A stretch of 64,000 nucleotides of DNA from Actinomadura barringtoniae (lineage in GTDB: Bacteria; Actinomycetota; Actinomycetes; Streptosporangiales; Streptosporangiaceae). The DNA lies in contig NZ_JAGEOJ010000024.1 in assembly GCF_017573505.1 (NCBI RefSeq), positions 62,001 to 126,000 of the forward strand, given 5' to 3'. Shown piece by piece: positions 34,337-42,780 of the stretch. Positions within the stretch are counted from its first letter, which is position 1; each line of letters begins with the position of its first letter. The notes under the pieces were generated by a model that made no database searches, was not told where the DNA came from, and saw only the letters and a program-made list of their open reading frames with translations. A program made the translations under genes and the position numbers.

Positions 34337-34614
34337 GACCTATGACCCTATATGCCCGCTCTGTTGCACATTTCATGGGGGAGCCAGCACCACCCGGGTG
34401 GGGGAGAAGAGTCCCCTGTGACTGGGGGGCCAGGGCCAATGTGACCGCGCGGCGCGGCGGCGAGGCTGGGAACCGTCCAGGGACGCCACGCCAGCGCACC
34501 GGGCCAGGAGCGAGACCTTCGAGCCAGACCACAGATGGCTCTGTAGCGTGGCGACCTTCCGATCTTGGGGTCCGTAGCTTGTCGAGCGTCAGATCCCGCC
34601 GAACTGGAGGCTCC

Positions 34615-35655
34615 ATGACCGCCACCCTCGAAGCGCCCGGGCCCCGTGCGCCGCGCACCCGGCCCGGCAGCGACTTCGCGCCCCTCTCACGGCAGGTACG
34701 TGAGAGCGGGCTGCTGGAGCGGCGGCTCGGCTACTACACGGCCGCGATCGGCCTGAACGTGGCGGCCACCGCCGCGGTCTGGGCGGCGGTCGGGTGGTTC
34801 GGTGCCTCCTGGTGGGTGCTGGCCCTCGCCGTGCCGCTGGCGCTGCTGTCGGGCCGTACGGGCTTCCTGTCCCACGACGCCGGCCACCGTCAGATCGCGA
34901 CCTCGCCGCGCGTGAACAAGCTCCTCGGGCTGCTGCTGGGCAACGGCGTGCTCGGCATGAGCTACGGCTGGTGGACCGACAAGCACAACCGCCACCACGC
35001 CAACCCCAACCACGCCGACAAGGACCCCGACGTCGCCGCCGGCCCGCTGGTGTGGACCGCCGAGCAGGCCTCCACCCGCCGCCGCGGCTTCCTGAACTGG
35101 CTGGCCCGCCACCAGGCCAAGCTGTTCTTCCCGATGCTCCTGCTCGAAGGCCTGAACCTGCAGTTCAACAGCGTCATGGCCCTCAAGGACCGCACCCGCC
35201 GCGAGAAGCTCCTGGAAGGAGCGCTGCTGCTGGCGCACGCCGCCTGGTACCTGGGCCTGGCGTTCACGCTGCTGTCCCCCGGCAAGGCCGTCGTCTTCCT
35301 GCTCCTGCACCAGGCCCTGTTCGGCCTGCACCTGGGCTCGGTGTTCGCGCCCAACCACAAGGGCATGGAGATGCCCGAGGCCGACCAGAAGTGGGACCAC
35401 CTGCGGCGCCAGGTCCTCACCTCCCGCAACGTGCGCGGCGGCCGCTTCAACGACTGGCTCATGGGCGGCCTGAACTACCAGATCGAGCACCACCTGTTCC
35501 CGAGCCTGCCCCGGCCCAGCCTGCGCAAGGTCCAGCCGATGGTCCGCGAGCACTGCGCCCGCGTCGGCCTGCCGTTCACCGAGACCGGCCTCATCGACTC
35601 CTACCGCCAGGCCCTCGGCCACATGCACGAGGTGGCCGAGCCCCTGCGCCACTAA
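34615..35655 (+). CDS. membrane fatty acid desaturase
   Basis: 346 residues with the three histidine boxes of membrane acyl desaturases: HDAGHRQ, HNRHHANPN and YQIEHHLFP (the Gln-type third box of front-end delta-5/6 desaturases), plus hydrophobic segments between them. No cytochrome b5 domain, so electrons come from a separate ferredoxin or flavoprotein. The ATG at 34615 has a TGGAGG site. The 278-bp upstream region holds a -10-like TAGCGT at 34544-34549. Confidence 0.87.
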   Translation: MTATLEAPGPRAPRTRPGSDFAPLSRQVRESGLLERRLGYYTAAIGLNVAATAAVWAAVGWFGASWWVLALAVPLALLSGRTGFLSHDAGHRQIATSPRVNKLLGLLLGNGVLGMSYGWWTDKHNRHHANPNHADKDPDVAAGPLVWTAEQASTRRRGFLNWLARHQAKLFFPMLLLEGLNLQFNSVMALKDRTRREKLLEGALLLAHAAWYLGLAFTLLSPGKAVVFLLLHQALFGLHLGSVFAPNHKGMEMPEADQKWDHLRRQVLTSRNVRGGRFNDWLMGGLNYQIEHHLFPSLPRPSLRKVQPMVREHCARVGLPFTETGLIDSYRQALGHMHEVAEPLRH

Positions 35656-35671
35656 AGCCCTCACCGCAGAT

Positions 35672-35706
35672 GCGGCCCGACCGGACCTGGGGCACGGTCG
35701 GGCCGC
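35672..35706 (+). terminator. hairpin terminator after the desaturase
   Basis: Perfect 11-bp arms GCGGCCCGACC and GGTCGGGCCGC, loop 13 nt. The next gene's -10 element follows 3 nt later. Confidence 0.65.
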
Positions 35707-35708
35707 AC

Positions 35709-35714
35709 TATGCT
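35709..35714 (+). promoter_or_regulatory. -10 element (TATGCT), leaderless nei
   Basis: TATGCT occupies -12 to -7 of the GTG at 35721; no SD. Confidence 0.5.
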
Positions 35715-35720
35715 TTCGGG

Positions 35721-36536
35721 GTGCCTGAGGGACACACCATCCACCGCCTTGCCGCCGAGCATCTGCGCATGTTCGCCGGCCACCCCGTCGCCGCCGAAAG
35801 CCCGCAGGGGCGCTTCGCCGACGGCGCCCGCCAGGTCGACGGCCGTACGCTGCGCGAGGCCGACGCCCACGGCAAGCACCTGCTGCTGGGCTTCGGCGAC
35901 GAACGCCGCCTGCACATCCACCTGGGCATCTACGGCACCTACACCTTCGGCCCCGTGCCCGCCCCGGCCCCCGTCGGCATGGTCCGCCTGCGCCTGGCCG
36001 GCCCCTCGGAGTACGCCGACCTGCGCGGCCCCAACGCCTGCGAGCTGCTGGAGCCCGGCGAGATCAAGCTCCTGCTCGACCGGCTCGGCGCCGACCCGCT
36101 CCGCGAGGACGCCGACCCCGACCAGGCGTACCGGCGCATCAGCCGCAGCCGCACCACCATCGCCGCGCTGCTGATGGACCAGACTGTCGTCGCCGGCCCC
36201 GGCAACGTCTACCGCGCCGAGGTCCTGTTCCGCCTGGGCATCGACCCGCTCCTGCCCGGCCGCAAGGTCACCCCCGAGCAGTGGGCGGCGATCTGGGCCG
36301 ACCTCGTACCGCTCATGCGCGAAGGTGTGCGCCTGGGCCGCATCGACACCGTCCGGCCCGAGCACACCCCCGAGGCGATGGGCCGCCCGCCCCGCCAGGA
36401 CGACCACGGCGGCGAGGTCTACGTCTACCGCCGCGCCGGCATGCCCTGCCTGCTGTGCGGCACTGAGGTCCGCACCCAGGTCCTGGCGGGCCGCAACCTG
36501 TTCTGGTGCCCTGCCTGCCAGCCGCCGCACGCCTGA
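35721..36536 (+). CDS. nei: Fpg/Nei family DNA glycosylase
   Basis: 271 residues. The start MPEGHTIHRLA supplies the catalytic Pro2-Glu3; PEGHT is the Nei-like form. The helix-two-turn-helix carries DQTVVAGPGNVYRAEVLF, and the C terminus has a four-cysteine zinc finger (CLLCG and CPAC). It removes oxidised bases and nicks the strand at the abasic site. The GTG at 35721 must be the start because the enzyme uses the N-terminal proline; a leaderless promoter fits. Confidence 0.9.
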   Translation: MPEGHTIHRLAAEHLRMFAGHPVAAESPQGRFADGARQVDGRTLREADAHGKHLLLGFGDERRLHIHLGIYGTYTFGPVPAPAPVGMVRLRLAGPSEYADLRGPNACELLEPGEIKLLLDRLGADPLREDADPDQAYRRISRSRTTIAALLMDQTVVAGPGNVYRAEVLFRLGIDPLLPGRKVTPEQWAAIWADLVPLMREGVRLGRIDTVRPEHTPEAMGRPPRQDDHGGEVYVYRRAGMPCLLCGTEVRTQVLAGRNLFWCPACQPPHA

Positions 36537-36670
36537 CCGCTACTCGTTGCGGCCCACTCCGTGGACCACCGGACGAGCGGGCGCAGCGCGTCCCCTCTTG
36601 TTGCTTCGATATCCGACGCACTATCGTGGGGCCACTGATTCGTTTTCCGAAGCACTCCGAGGGCGTCGTC

Positions 36671-36982
36671 ATGCACAAGCTGCTGGTCCTGTATCCCGAA
36701 CCCACCGACCCCGACCACTTCCGCGACTACTACGTGAGCAACCACCTCCCGCTGGTCGCGAAAATGCCCGGGCTGCTCGCGTACCGCTACAGCTTCGAGG
36801 TGGCAGCGACACAGGGAAAGCCGCCCTACTTCGCGGTCTTCGAGGCCGAGTTCGCCGACGCTGCGGCATTGGCCGCGGCGAGGCGGTCTCCGCATGGCCA
36901 GCGGGTGGCCGCCGACGTCGCCAACTACGCCACCGGTGGTGTGGTCGTCATCGACTACCCGGCGCAGAACGGCACCATCTGA
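36671..36982 (+). CDS. EthD family protein
   Basis: 103 residues with a dimeric alpha-beta barrel (EthD) pattern: KLLVLYPEPTDPDHFRDYYVSNHLPLVAKMPGLLAYRYS, then YFAVFEAEFADAAALAAARRSPHGQ. EthD proteins support ring or ether degradation or act as small isomerases; the partner is unknown here. The ATG at 36671 has no clear SD. Convergent with the MerR gene. Confidence 0.75.
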   Translation: MHKLLVLYPEPTDPDHFRDYYVSNHLPLVAKMPGLLAYRYSFEVAATQGKPPYFAVFEAEFADAAALAAARRSPHGQRVAADVANYATGGVVVIDYPAQNGTI

Positions 36983-36985
36983 AGA

Positions 36986-37005
36986 AGGGCGTGCCGGAGC
37001 GCCCT
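36986..37005. terminator. small hairpin between convergent genes
   Basis: AGGGCG and CGCCCT arms with an 8-nt loop, between the EthD and MerR genes. Confidence 0.4.
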
Positions 37006-37008
37006 GGC

Positions 37009-37380
37009 CTAGGGATTGGCGGGGGCGATGGCGGCCTTGAGGTTGTCGCGGAGCTCGACGAGCCGGGCGATCTCGGCCTCGATGGCGGCGATGCGCGCCT
37101 GGACGGTGCCGGTGCTCCGGTCGCATCCGGGCCCGCCGTAGCGCGGGAGGACGTCGCCGTCGAGCAGTTCGAGGCGGTCGGCGCTGCGGCGCACGTCCTC
37201 GACGGTGAGGCCGAGCGACAGCAGCATGCGCACGACGCGCACCCGGGCCAGGTCGCGGTCCCCGTACCACCGCTGGCCGTTGGCGGTACGGGGCGGCGGG
37301 GGCAGCAGGCCGCGCTGCTCGTAGAAGCGCAGTGCGCGGGGTGTGGTGCCCGCCGCCGCGGCGGCGTCGCCGATCCGCAT
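37009..37380 (-). CDS. MerR family transcriptional regulator
   Basis: 123 residues: MRIGDAAAAAGTTPRALRFYEQRGLL winged helix with the second wing RWYGDRDLARVRVV, then a coiled-coil dimerisation helix. A single Cys lies near the C-terminal part (GPGCDRS), so no obvious multi-Cys metal site. It is the second gene after the quinone-reductase-like gene (10-nt gap) and probably regulates that pair in response to an electrophile or drug. Confidence 0.85.
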   Translation of the reverse strand: MRIGDAAAAAGTTPRALRFYEQRGLLPPPPRTANGQRWYGDRDLARVRVVRMLLSLGLTVEDVRRSADRLELLDGDVLPRYGGPGCDRSTGTVQARIAAIEAEIARLVELRDNLKAAIAPANP

Positions 37381-37390
37381 GGACCTCTCC

Positions 37391-38392
37391 CTAGACCTCG
37401 ACGATGACGGCGCCCAGATGCCGTCCGCTGATCAGTTCGTGCAACGCCTGCGGAGCGTTGTCGATGCCCGCCACGCGTACATGGGGAAAGGTGAGGCGGC
37501 CCGCGCGCAGCCACTCGCCGAACCGCTCGGCCCATTCCTCGCGGGTCGTGGCGGCGCCGGTGACGCCGCGCAGGGTGATCTGCTTGAGGATGAGCTGGAA
37601 CGTGTCGAGCTCGACGGGCCCCGTGGTGCCCGAACTGCTGGGGGACAGCTGGGAGGACAGGGTCCCGACCAGGGCGAACCGTGCCCCCGTGCGGGCCGCG
37701 CGGACTGCTGCCCGCAGCTGTTCGCCGCCGACGTTGTCGACCAGGACGTCGATGCCGTCCGGTGCGGCCTTGGCGAGCTGCTCGTCGATCAGCTCGTCGC
37801 GGAGCACCACCGCGTCGTAACCGAGCTCATTGACGAGCCGTTCGGCCTTCGTACGCGAGCCGGTGCTGCCGATCACCCGGGCGGCGCCCAGCAGTCTCGC
37901 GATCTGCCCGGCCATCGACCCGACCGCGCCGGCGGCGCCGGTGACGAGGACGGTGTCGCCCGGCCTGGTATCAGCGGCGGTGAGGGCGGTGTAGGCGGTG
38001 TGACCCTGACCCAGGTGAGCGGCCGGATCGGGCAGCGCGTCACCCAGCGCGGTGCAGGCTGCGGCGTCCACGACCGCGTACTCACGCCAGCCCTGCCAAT
38101 GGCTGACCAGGTCGCCTGGACGGAGGTCGCTGCCCTCGGAGGCCGAGAGCACCTCACCGACGGCCGCCCCGGGCAACGTGTCGCCGGGCTGCAACTCGGG
38201 GAAGGGCGCGCCCTGCACGCCTCCGTTGATGAGGGTGCGCACCGAGGGGAACACCTGGAAGAACAGATTGCGCACCAGCGCTTGGCCCGGACCCGGGTCG
38301 GGGACGGGCACGCGGGCGACGGTGAAGTGCTCGGGGCGGGGGAGTCCGTCGGGTCGTGCGGCGAGCTGGACTTGGCGGCCGGTGGTCGGCAT
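37391..38392 (-). CDS. NADP-dependent MDR oxidoreductase (alkenal/one oxidoreductase type)
   Basis: 333 residues of the zinc-independent medium-chain dehydrogenase/reductase family. The cofactor motif is VLVTGAAGAVGSMAGQIARLLG and the segment RVIGSTGSRTKAERLVNELGYDAVV follows; no structural zinc Cys. Similar enzymes (CurA/leukotriene B4 reductases) reduce alpha,beta-unsaturated carbonyls with NADPH. Start ATG has GGAG upstream. In operon with the MerR regulator. A TGACG-TGCG-CGTCA dyad lies in its promoter region. Confidence 0.85.
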   Translation of the reverse strand: MPTTGRQVQLAARPDGLPRPEHFTVARVPVPDPGPGQALVRNLFFQVFPSVRTLINGGVQGAPFPELQPGDTLPGAAVGEVLSASEGSDLRPGDLVSHWQGWREYAVVDAAACTALGDALPDPAAHLGQGHTAYTALTAADTRPGDTVLVTGAAGAVGSMAGQIARLLGAARVIGSTGSRTKAERLVNELGYDAVVLRDELIDEQLAKAAPDGIDVLVDNVGGEQLRAAVRAARTGARFALVGTLSSQLSPSSSGTTGPVELDTFQLILKQITLRGVTGAATTREEWAERFGEWLRAGRLTFPHVRVAGIDNAPQALHELISGRHLGAVIVEV

Positions 38393-38431
38393 AGGTCACT
38401 CCTCGAAATCGCGAGGTGCGACGTTAACCCC

Positions 38432-38445
38432 TGACGTGCGCGTCA
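38432..38445. promoter_or_regulatory. TGACG dyad upstream of the MDR-MerR operon
   Basis: TGACG-TGCG-CGTCA, perfect 5-bp arms 40-53 bp upstream of the MDR start, overlapping a -35-like TTGACG on the minus strand. Candidate MerR site. Confidence 0.4.
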
Positions 38446-38469
38446 AGAGCAAGCCCGCCCTACTAAAAC

Positions 38470-38901
38470 TTACTTTGTAAAGCTGCCCGATCGGTCGAAC
38501 TTCTCATTCAACGGCGTACGACGAACAACAGCGACGCGGCAGCTGATTCGCCAGCCGCCTGGGGTGCGGACGATCGTGTCGTCGTAGGTGAGGCTCGCGC
38601 AGCCGCCGTCGGCGGAGATGCCGATGCCCTTGGAGCGGGCGGTCACGCGGTCGTCGGCGATGCCGGTCAGCACGATGTTGGTGACGTGATGGCCCACCGG
38701 GTTTCCCTCGCCCAGGTCGATCCCCGCCTGGATGAGGGCGTCGATGCCGTGGATCGGCTCGCCGCCGAAGCTGGAGACGTCGTAGACGACGTCGGGCGTG
38801 AACAGCTCGCGCAGCCCTTCCAGATCGCCGTCGTCGCACAGGTGGCCGTGCAGGGCGATCAGGTCGGTGATGGCGATGCGGTCGTCCGCGGTGAAGGTCA
38901 T
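38470..38901 (-). CDS. SnoaL-like/NTF2-fold protein
   Basis: 143 residues of the SnoaL-like NTF2 fold: FTADDRIAITDLIALHGHLCDDGDLEGLRELFTPDVVYD, then HHVTNIVLTGIADDRVTARSKG and a final WRISCRVAVVRRTPL. These cone-shaped proteins are small isomerases, hydratases or binding proteins. Start ATG has GAGGAG upstream. Divergent from the methyltransferase gene across a region with two identical-arm dyads. Confidence 0.75.
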   Translation of the reverse strand: MTFTADDRIAITDLIALHGHLCDDGDLEGLRELFTPDVVYDVSSFGGEPIHGIDALIQAGIDLGEGNPVGHHVTNIVLTGIADDRVTARSKGIGISADGGCASLTYDDTIVRTPGGWRISCRVAVVRRTPLNEKFDRSGSFTK

Positions 38902-38923
38902 GACGGCTCCTCGGCGCTCAAAT

Positions 38924-38967
38924 GGGGAAGTCCCCGCTTATGATCCGATCTTAGTGGGGAGTTCCCC
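38924..38967. promoter_or_regulatory. paired GGGGA-n2-TCCCC dyads
   Basis: GGGGAAGTCCCC (38924-38935) and GGGGAGTTCCCC (38956-38967), centres 32 bp apart, about three helical turns, in the divergent SnoaL/methyltransferase region. They look like sites for one dimeric regulator, which is not encoded nearby. Confidence 0.6.
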
Positions 38968-38981
38968 GGTTCGCCAGCTGA

Positions 38982-38987
38982 GATGAT
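38982..38987 (+). promoter_or_regulatory. -10-like GATGAT, methyltransferase gene
   Basis: GATGAT lies at -12 to -7 of the ATG at 38994; no SD. Weak match. Confidence 0.3.
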
Positions 38988-38993
38988 CAGTAT

Positions 38994-39758
38994 ATGGCTC
39001 GAACCTTTGAGGACCTGGTCGCGGAGGCCGCGGCGGCGCCGGTCGAGGGCTGGGACTTCTCCTGGCTGGACGGCCGGGCGACCGAGGAACGGCCCTCCTG
39101 GGGCTACCAGCGGACGATGGCCGCACGCCTGGCCGACACGGAGGTGTCGGCGGCGCTGGACATCCAGACCGGCGGCGGCGAGGTGCTGGCCGGCGCGTCC
39201 AGGATGCCGCCGGTCATGGCGGCGACCGAGTCGTGGCCGCCGAACGTGGCGAAGGCGACGCGGCTGCTGCATCCGCGGGGGGCCGTGGTGGTCGCCGACG
39301 CCGACGAGCCGCCGCTGCCGTTCGCGGCCGAGGCGTTCGACCTGGTGACCTCGCGGCATCCGGTCACGGTGTGGTGGGAGGAGATCGCGCGGGTGCTGCG
39401 CCCCGGCGGCGCCTACCTGTCGCAGCAGGTGGGGCCGGCGAGCGTGTTCGAACTGGTGGAGTACTTCCTCGGGCCGCAGCCCGAGGCGAGGCTCAGGCGC
39501 CGTCCCGAGGACGCGCGGGACGAGGCGGTCGCTGCCGGGCTGGAGGTGGTGGATCTGCGGTCGGAACGGCTGCGGACCGAGTTCTTCGACGTCGGCGCGG
39601 TGATCTACTTCCTGCGCAAGGTGATCTGGATGGTGCCGGGGTTCACCGTGGAGGGCTACCTGCCGCAGCTGAGGGCCCTGCACGAGCGGATCGAGGCCGA
39701 GGGGCCGTTCGTGGCGCACACGGCGCGGTTCCTCATCGAGGCGCGGAAGCCGGCGTAG
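38994..39758 (+). CDS. class I SAM-dependent methyltransferase
   Basis: 254 residues. The SAM-binding glycine loop is ALDIQTGGGEVLAG, then VVVADADEPPLPFAAEAFDLVTSRHPVTVWWEEIARVLRPGGAYLSQQVG, the usual post-I to motif III region. The substrate is unknown; it lacks clear UbiE/MenG features, so I do not link it to menaquinone. It overlaps the convergent EamA gene by 26 bases at the 3' end. Confidence 0.85.
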   Translation: MARTFEDLVAEAAAAPVEGWDFSWLDGRATEERPSWGYQRTMAARLADTEVSAALDIQTGGGEVLAGASRMPPVMAATESWPPNVAKATRLLHPRGAVVVADADEPPLPFAAEAFDLVTSRHPVTVWWEEIARVLRPGGAYLSQQVGPASVFELVEYFLGPQPEARLRRRPEDARDEAVAAGLEVVDLRSERLRTEFFDVGAVIYFLRKVIWMVPGFTVEGYLPQLRALHERIEAEGPFVAHTARFLIEARKPA

Positions 39759-40602
39759 CGGGCGCGGGCTCGTCGCCGGTGGGGGCGGGCTCGCCGAAGC
39801 GTGCGAGGGCCAGGGTGCCGCTGACGGCCAGGATGAAGCCGGTGATGGCCAGCGGCGCCAGGCCGTTGCGGGTGTGGTCGCCGAGCAGCCAGATGCCGAT
39901 GGCGGCGGGGATGACGGTCTCGGCGACGACCATGGCGGCGGTGGTGGCGGTGACCGAGCCCTTCTGCAGGGCGGTGGCGTAGAAGAGCAGGGCGGCGACG
40001 CCGGCTGCGGCCAGGGCGTAGGCGGCGGGGTCGGTGATCAGGTCGAGCGGGGACAGCGAGGTGAGGACGCGGGCGCCGATGGCGACGATGCCGAAGCCGA
40101 GCCCGGCGATGCCGCCGAGGACGATGGAGCGGGCCGTGCCGGGCAGGCGGCCCGCGGTCATGCCGACGACGAACAGGGCGGCGGCGCAGCCCAGGAGCGT
40201 CCAGTGGAAGGTGTGGGAGACGTGGGCGGGGCCTTCGTGGCCGGCGGAGGAGCCGAGCATGGCCAGGCCCGCGCAGACGACCACGACGGCGGCCCATTCG
40301 GCGGCCGACACCTTGACGCCCAGGATGGGCCCGGCGGCCACTGCGGTGACGGCGAGGGCGGCGGCGATGACCGCCTGGACGACGAACAGCGGCAGGGAGC
40401 GCAGCGCGGCCAGCTCCAGGACGAAGCCGACGACGTCCAGGACGAGGCCGGCGGCGAAGGGCAGCTGGGTGGACAGGCGCAGCAGCAGGCGCGGGTCGAC
40501 GTTGTCGGCGGCGGGCGCCCGGCGGGCGGCGACGGCCTCCAGCACGGTGGCCAGGCCGAAGCAGACGGCGGCGGCGATCGCGCCCAGCAGGCTCCAGATC
40601 AC
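39733..40602 (-). CDS. EamA/DMT family transporter
   Basis: About 289 residues with ten hydrophobic helices in two repeats, ending with GFILAVSGTLALARFG. Members move metabolites or drugs. The GTG at 40602 is preferred over GTG 40611: a -10-like TAGTGT ends 7 nt upstream and the protein then begins MIWSLLGAIAAAVCFGLA, right at the first helix. Convergent with the methyltransferase gene. Confidence 0.82.
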   Translation of the reverse strand: MIWSLLGAIAAAVCFGLATVLEAVAARRAPAADNVDPRLLLRLSTQLPFAAGLVLDVVGFVLELAALRSLPLFVVQAVIAAALAVTAVAAGPILGVKVSAAEWAAVVVVCAGLAMLGSSAGHEGPAHVSHTFHWTLLGCAAALFVVGMTAGRLPGTARSIVLGGIAGLGFGIVAIGARVLTSLSPLDLITDPAAYALAAAGVAALLFYATALQKGSVTATTAAMVVAETVIPAAIGIWLLGDHTRNGLAPLAITGFILAVSGTLALARFGEPAPTGDEPAPATPASAPR

Positions 40603-40609
40603 CGTTCCC

Positions 40610-40615
40610 ACACTA
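40610..40615 (-). promoter_or_regulatory. -10 element (TAGTGT), leaderless EamA gene
   Basis: TAGTGT on the minus strand ends 7 nt before the GTG at 40602; no SD. Confidence 0.4.
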
Positions 40616-40692
40616 CGGAGAGCGGAGCGAGATCAGGGAGCCGGGTCCGGCCAGGCGTGTCGGCGGCCGGGCCCGGCGGGTGAACGATGTGA

Positions 40693-41928
40693 TCAGCCTT
40701 CGAGGGCGTACTGCATGGCGCGGAACTTGGTCTGTGCCTCGGCGAGCTCGGCGGCGGGGTCGGAGTCGGCGACGATGCCGCAGCCGGCGAACAGGCGCGC
40801 GCGGGTGCCGTCCAGCTCGGCGCAGCGCAGCGCGATGCCCCATTCGCCGTCGCCGCGGGCGTCCACCCAGCCGACCGGGCCCGCGTAGCGGCCGCGGTCC
40901 ATGACCTCCAGCTCCCGGATGAGGTCCAGGGCGATGTCGGTCGGGGTGCCGCACACGGCGGGGGTCGGGTGCAGGGCCGCGACGACGTCCAGGACGGAGC
41001 GTTCGCGGCCCAGGCGGCCGTGCACGGGCGAGGCCAGGTGCATGACGTTGGGGAGGGTGAGCAGCTCGGGCTGGTCGGGGACCGACAGCTCGGCGCACAG
41101 CGGTGCGAGGGCGTCGTGGACCATCTCGGCGGCGTAGGAGTGCTCTTCGCGGTCCTTGGCGGAGGCGAACAGGCGTGCGCCGCGTTCGGCGTCGTCGGCC
41201 GGGTCGATGCCGCGGGCGGTGGTGCCGGCGAGGACCAGGGAGTCGACGCGTTCCCCGGTGCGGCGGATGAGCAGTTCGGGGGTGGCGCCGACGAGCCCGG
41301 CGCAGGAGAAGGTGTAGCAGCCGGGGAAGCGGTCGGCGAGGCGGCGCAGCAGGACGCGGGCGTCGATGGGCTCGCCCGCCTGCGCGGTCAGGTCGCGGGC
41401 CAGGACGACCTTGCCGAGGCGTTTGTCGCGGATGCGGCCGACGGCGGCGGCGACGGCCTGCTCCCAGGCCAGGGCGGACAGGGTGCCGTCGCTCCAGCTG
41501 AGCTGGGTGGGCTCGGCGGGCGGGCGGACCAGGGCGAGCGGGTCGGGTTCGTCGCCGATGGTGGTGAGCCAGGCCTTGCCGTCGCGGCGGCCGACGATCC
41601 AGCGGGGGACGATGAGCACCGAGTCGGGCGACTTAGGATCGAAGCCGAAGCTTCCGAACGCGACGGGGCCCGAGCCGGGGACCTGGACGGTGTCGTTGAT
41701 GTCGGCGTTGGCGAACAGGTCGCGCAGCCAGCGGTCGGCGACGGCGAAGCGGTCCTCGCCGCCGGGCAGGGCCAGGCGGGCGGCCTCCCCCCAGCCGACG
41801 ATGCCCTGGCCGTGCCTGACCCAGGCGAGCGCGGTGGGGTGTGGAAGCCGCGACACCAGGTCGCCGGGGTCGGCGACCTCGGTGGTGCGGACGACCAGAC
41901 GTTCCGGTGCGGTCACGGCGAGCTTCAC
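40693..41928 (-). CDS. menF: isochorismate synthase
   Basis: 411 residues of the chorismate-utilising family. Typical blocks: KRLGKVVLARDLTAQAGEPID, SLVLAGTTARGIDPADD, HLASPVHGRLG, LHPTPAVCGTP and GCGIVADSDPAAELAE. It converts chorismate to isochorismate, the entry to menaquinone (and siderophores). With menB-menE elsewhere in the window and no siderophore genes, MenF is the likely role. The GTG at 41928 is chosen because a -10-like TACAGT ends 7 nt upstream; GTG 41937 would add three residues. Confidence 0.88.
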   Translation of the reverse strand: MKLAVTAPERLVVRTTEVADPGDLVSRLPHPTALAWVRHGQGIVGWGEAARLALPGGEDRFAVADRWLRDLFANADINDTVQVPGSGPVAFGSFGFDPKSPDSVLIVPRWIVGRRDGKAWLTTIGDEPDPLALVRPPAEPTQLSWSDGTLSALAWEQAVAAAVGRIRDKRLGKVVLARDLTAQAGEPIDARVLLRRLADRFPGCYTFSCAGLVGATPELLIRRTGERVDSLVLAGTTARGIDPADDAERGARLFASAKDREEHSYAAEMVHDALAPLCAELSVPDQPELLTLPNVMHLASPVHGRLGRERSVLDVVAALHPTPAVCGTPTDIALDLIRELEVMDRGRYAGPVGWVDARGDGEWGIALRCAELDGTRARLFAGCGIVADSDPAAELAEAQTKFRAMQYALEG

Positions 41929-41935
41929 AGGCCCC

Positions 41936-41941
41936 ACTGTA
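41936..41941 (-). promoter_or_regulatory. -10 element (TACAGT), leaderless menF
   Basis: TACAGT on the minus strand ends 7 nt before the GTG at 41928; no SD. Confidence 0.45.
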
Positions 41942-42001
41942 CGGGAGAGTTGAACCCGTTCAAACGGTCGGGGTGAGGCTCACTGGTGAGGCGTGCGCCA
42001 C

Positions 42002-42036
42002 ACAGGCCCCTGTTCCGCGGTGGAACGGGGGCCTGT
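42002..42036. terminator. hairpin terminator after bioY
   Basis: 15-bp arms starting ACAGGCCCC with one G-U pair around a GCGGT loop, between bioY and menF. Confidence 0.7.
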
Positions 42037-42072
42037 CAGCGGCGTCGATCGGGGCGCCGACCAGGGCGCAGA

Positions 42073-42681
42073 TCAGGAGGAGCGGTCGCGGCCGAAGGCG
42101 GCCAGCTTCCACGCGGCGGGCAGCAGCCCGGCGGCCAGCGCCACCTTGGCGGCGTCGCCGAGCAGGAACGGCGTGACGCCCAGGTGCAGGGCCTTGTCGA
42201 GGCCGACGTGCAGGGACGCCATCAGGTACGGGACGCCGACGGCGTAGATCAGCGCGGTGCCGAGGAGCATGGTGGCGACGGTGCGGACCGGGGTGCGGTC
42301 TCCGCCGCGTTCGGCCAGCCGCCCGACGACGCCGGCGGCCAGCACGAACCCGATGATGTAGCCGAGGGTGGGGCTGCCGGTGCCCGAGGCGCCGTCGACG
42401 AACCAGGGCATGCCCGCCATGCCGAGGAGCAGGTAGGCGATCATGCCGAGGGCGGCGCGGCCCCAGCCGAGCGCGGCGCCGGCCAGCAGCACGGCGAAGG
42501 TCTGGCCGGAGACCGGGACGGGGGTGCCGGGCAGCGGCACGGCGATCTGGGCGGCCACGCCGACGAAGGCGGCGGCGCCGGCGACCAGGGCGAGGTCGCG
42601 GGCCAGGGATCCGGGCAGCAGGTCGCCGAGGACGGCCGGGCGGCGCCGGGCCAGGGGAGCGGTGGTCACAGAACCCTCCAT
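42073..42681 (-). CDS. bioY: biotin transporter BioY
   Basis: 202 residues, six hydrophobic helices. BioY signatures: AQIAVPLPGTPVPVSGQTFAVLLAGAALG, and MAGMPWF...GSPTLGYIIGFVLAA. It is the substrate-binding S component of an ECF transporter, or works alone; no EcfA/T genes are nearby. The ATG at 42681 is the likely start; an in-frame GTG at 42669 has GGAGGG 4 nt before it. An inverted repeat overlaps the promoter. Confidence 0.88.
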   Translation of the reverse strand: MEGSVTTAPLARRRPAVLGDLLPGSLARDLALVAGAAAFVGVAAQIAVPLPGTPVPVSGQTFAVLLAGAALGWGRAALGMIAYLLLGMAGMPWFVDGASGTGSPTLGYIIGFVLAAGVVGRLAERGGDRTPVRTVATMLLGTALIYAVGVPYLMASLHVGLDKALHLGVTPFLLGDAAKVALAAGLLPAAWKLAAFGRDRSS

Positions 42682-42690
42682 GGGCCTCAA

Positions 42691-42713
42691 AGGTTGCGTC
42701 GTCAACGAACCTA
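42691..42713. promoter_or_regulatory. inverted repeat over the bioY promoter
   Basis: AGGTTG...CAAC/AACCT: outer AGGTT/AACCT arms (42691-42695 and 42708-42712) and inner GTTG/CAAC arms. A -10-like TAGGTT (minus strand, 42713-42708) is within it, so a repressor bound here would block bioY. Confidence 0.4.
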
Positions 42714-42780
42714 GCGAACGGCCCTCGAAGGGTAGATCACGCGGGCTACAGAAACGGTCGAGGCGTTTTGTAGCCGCAGG

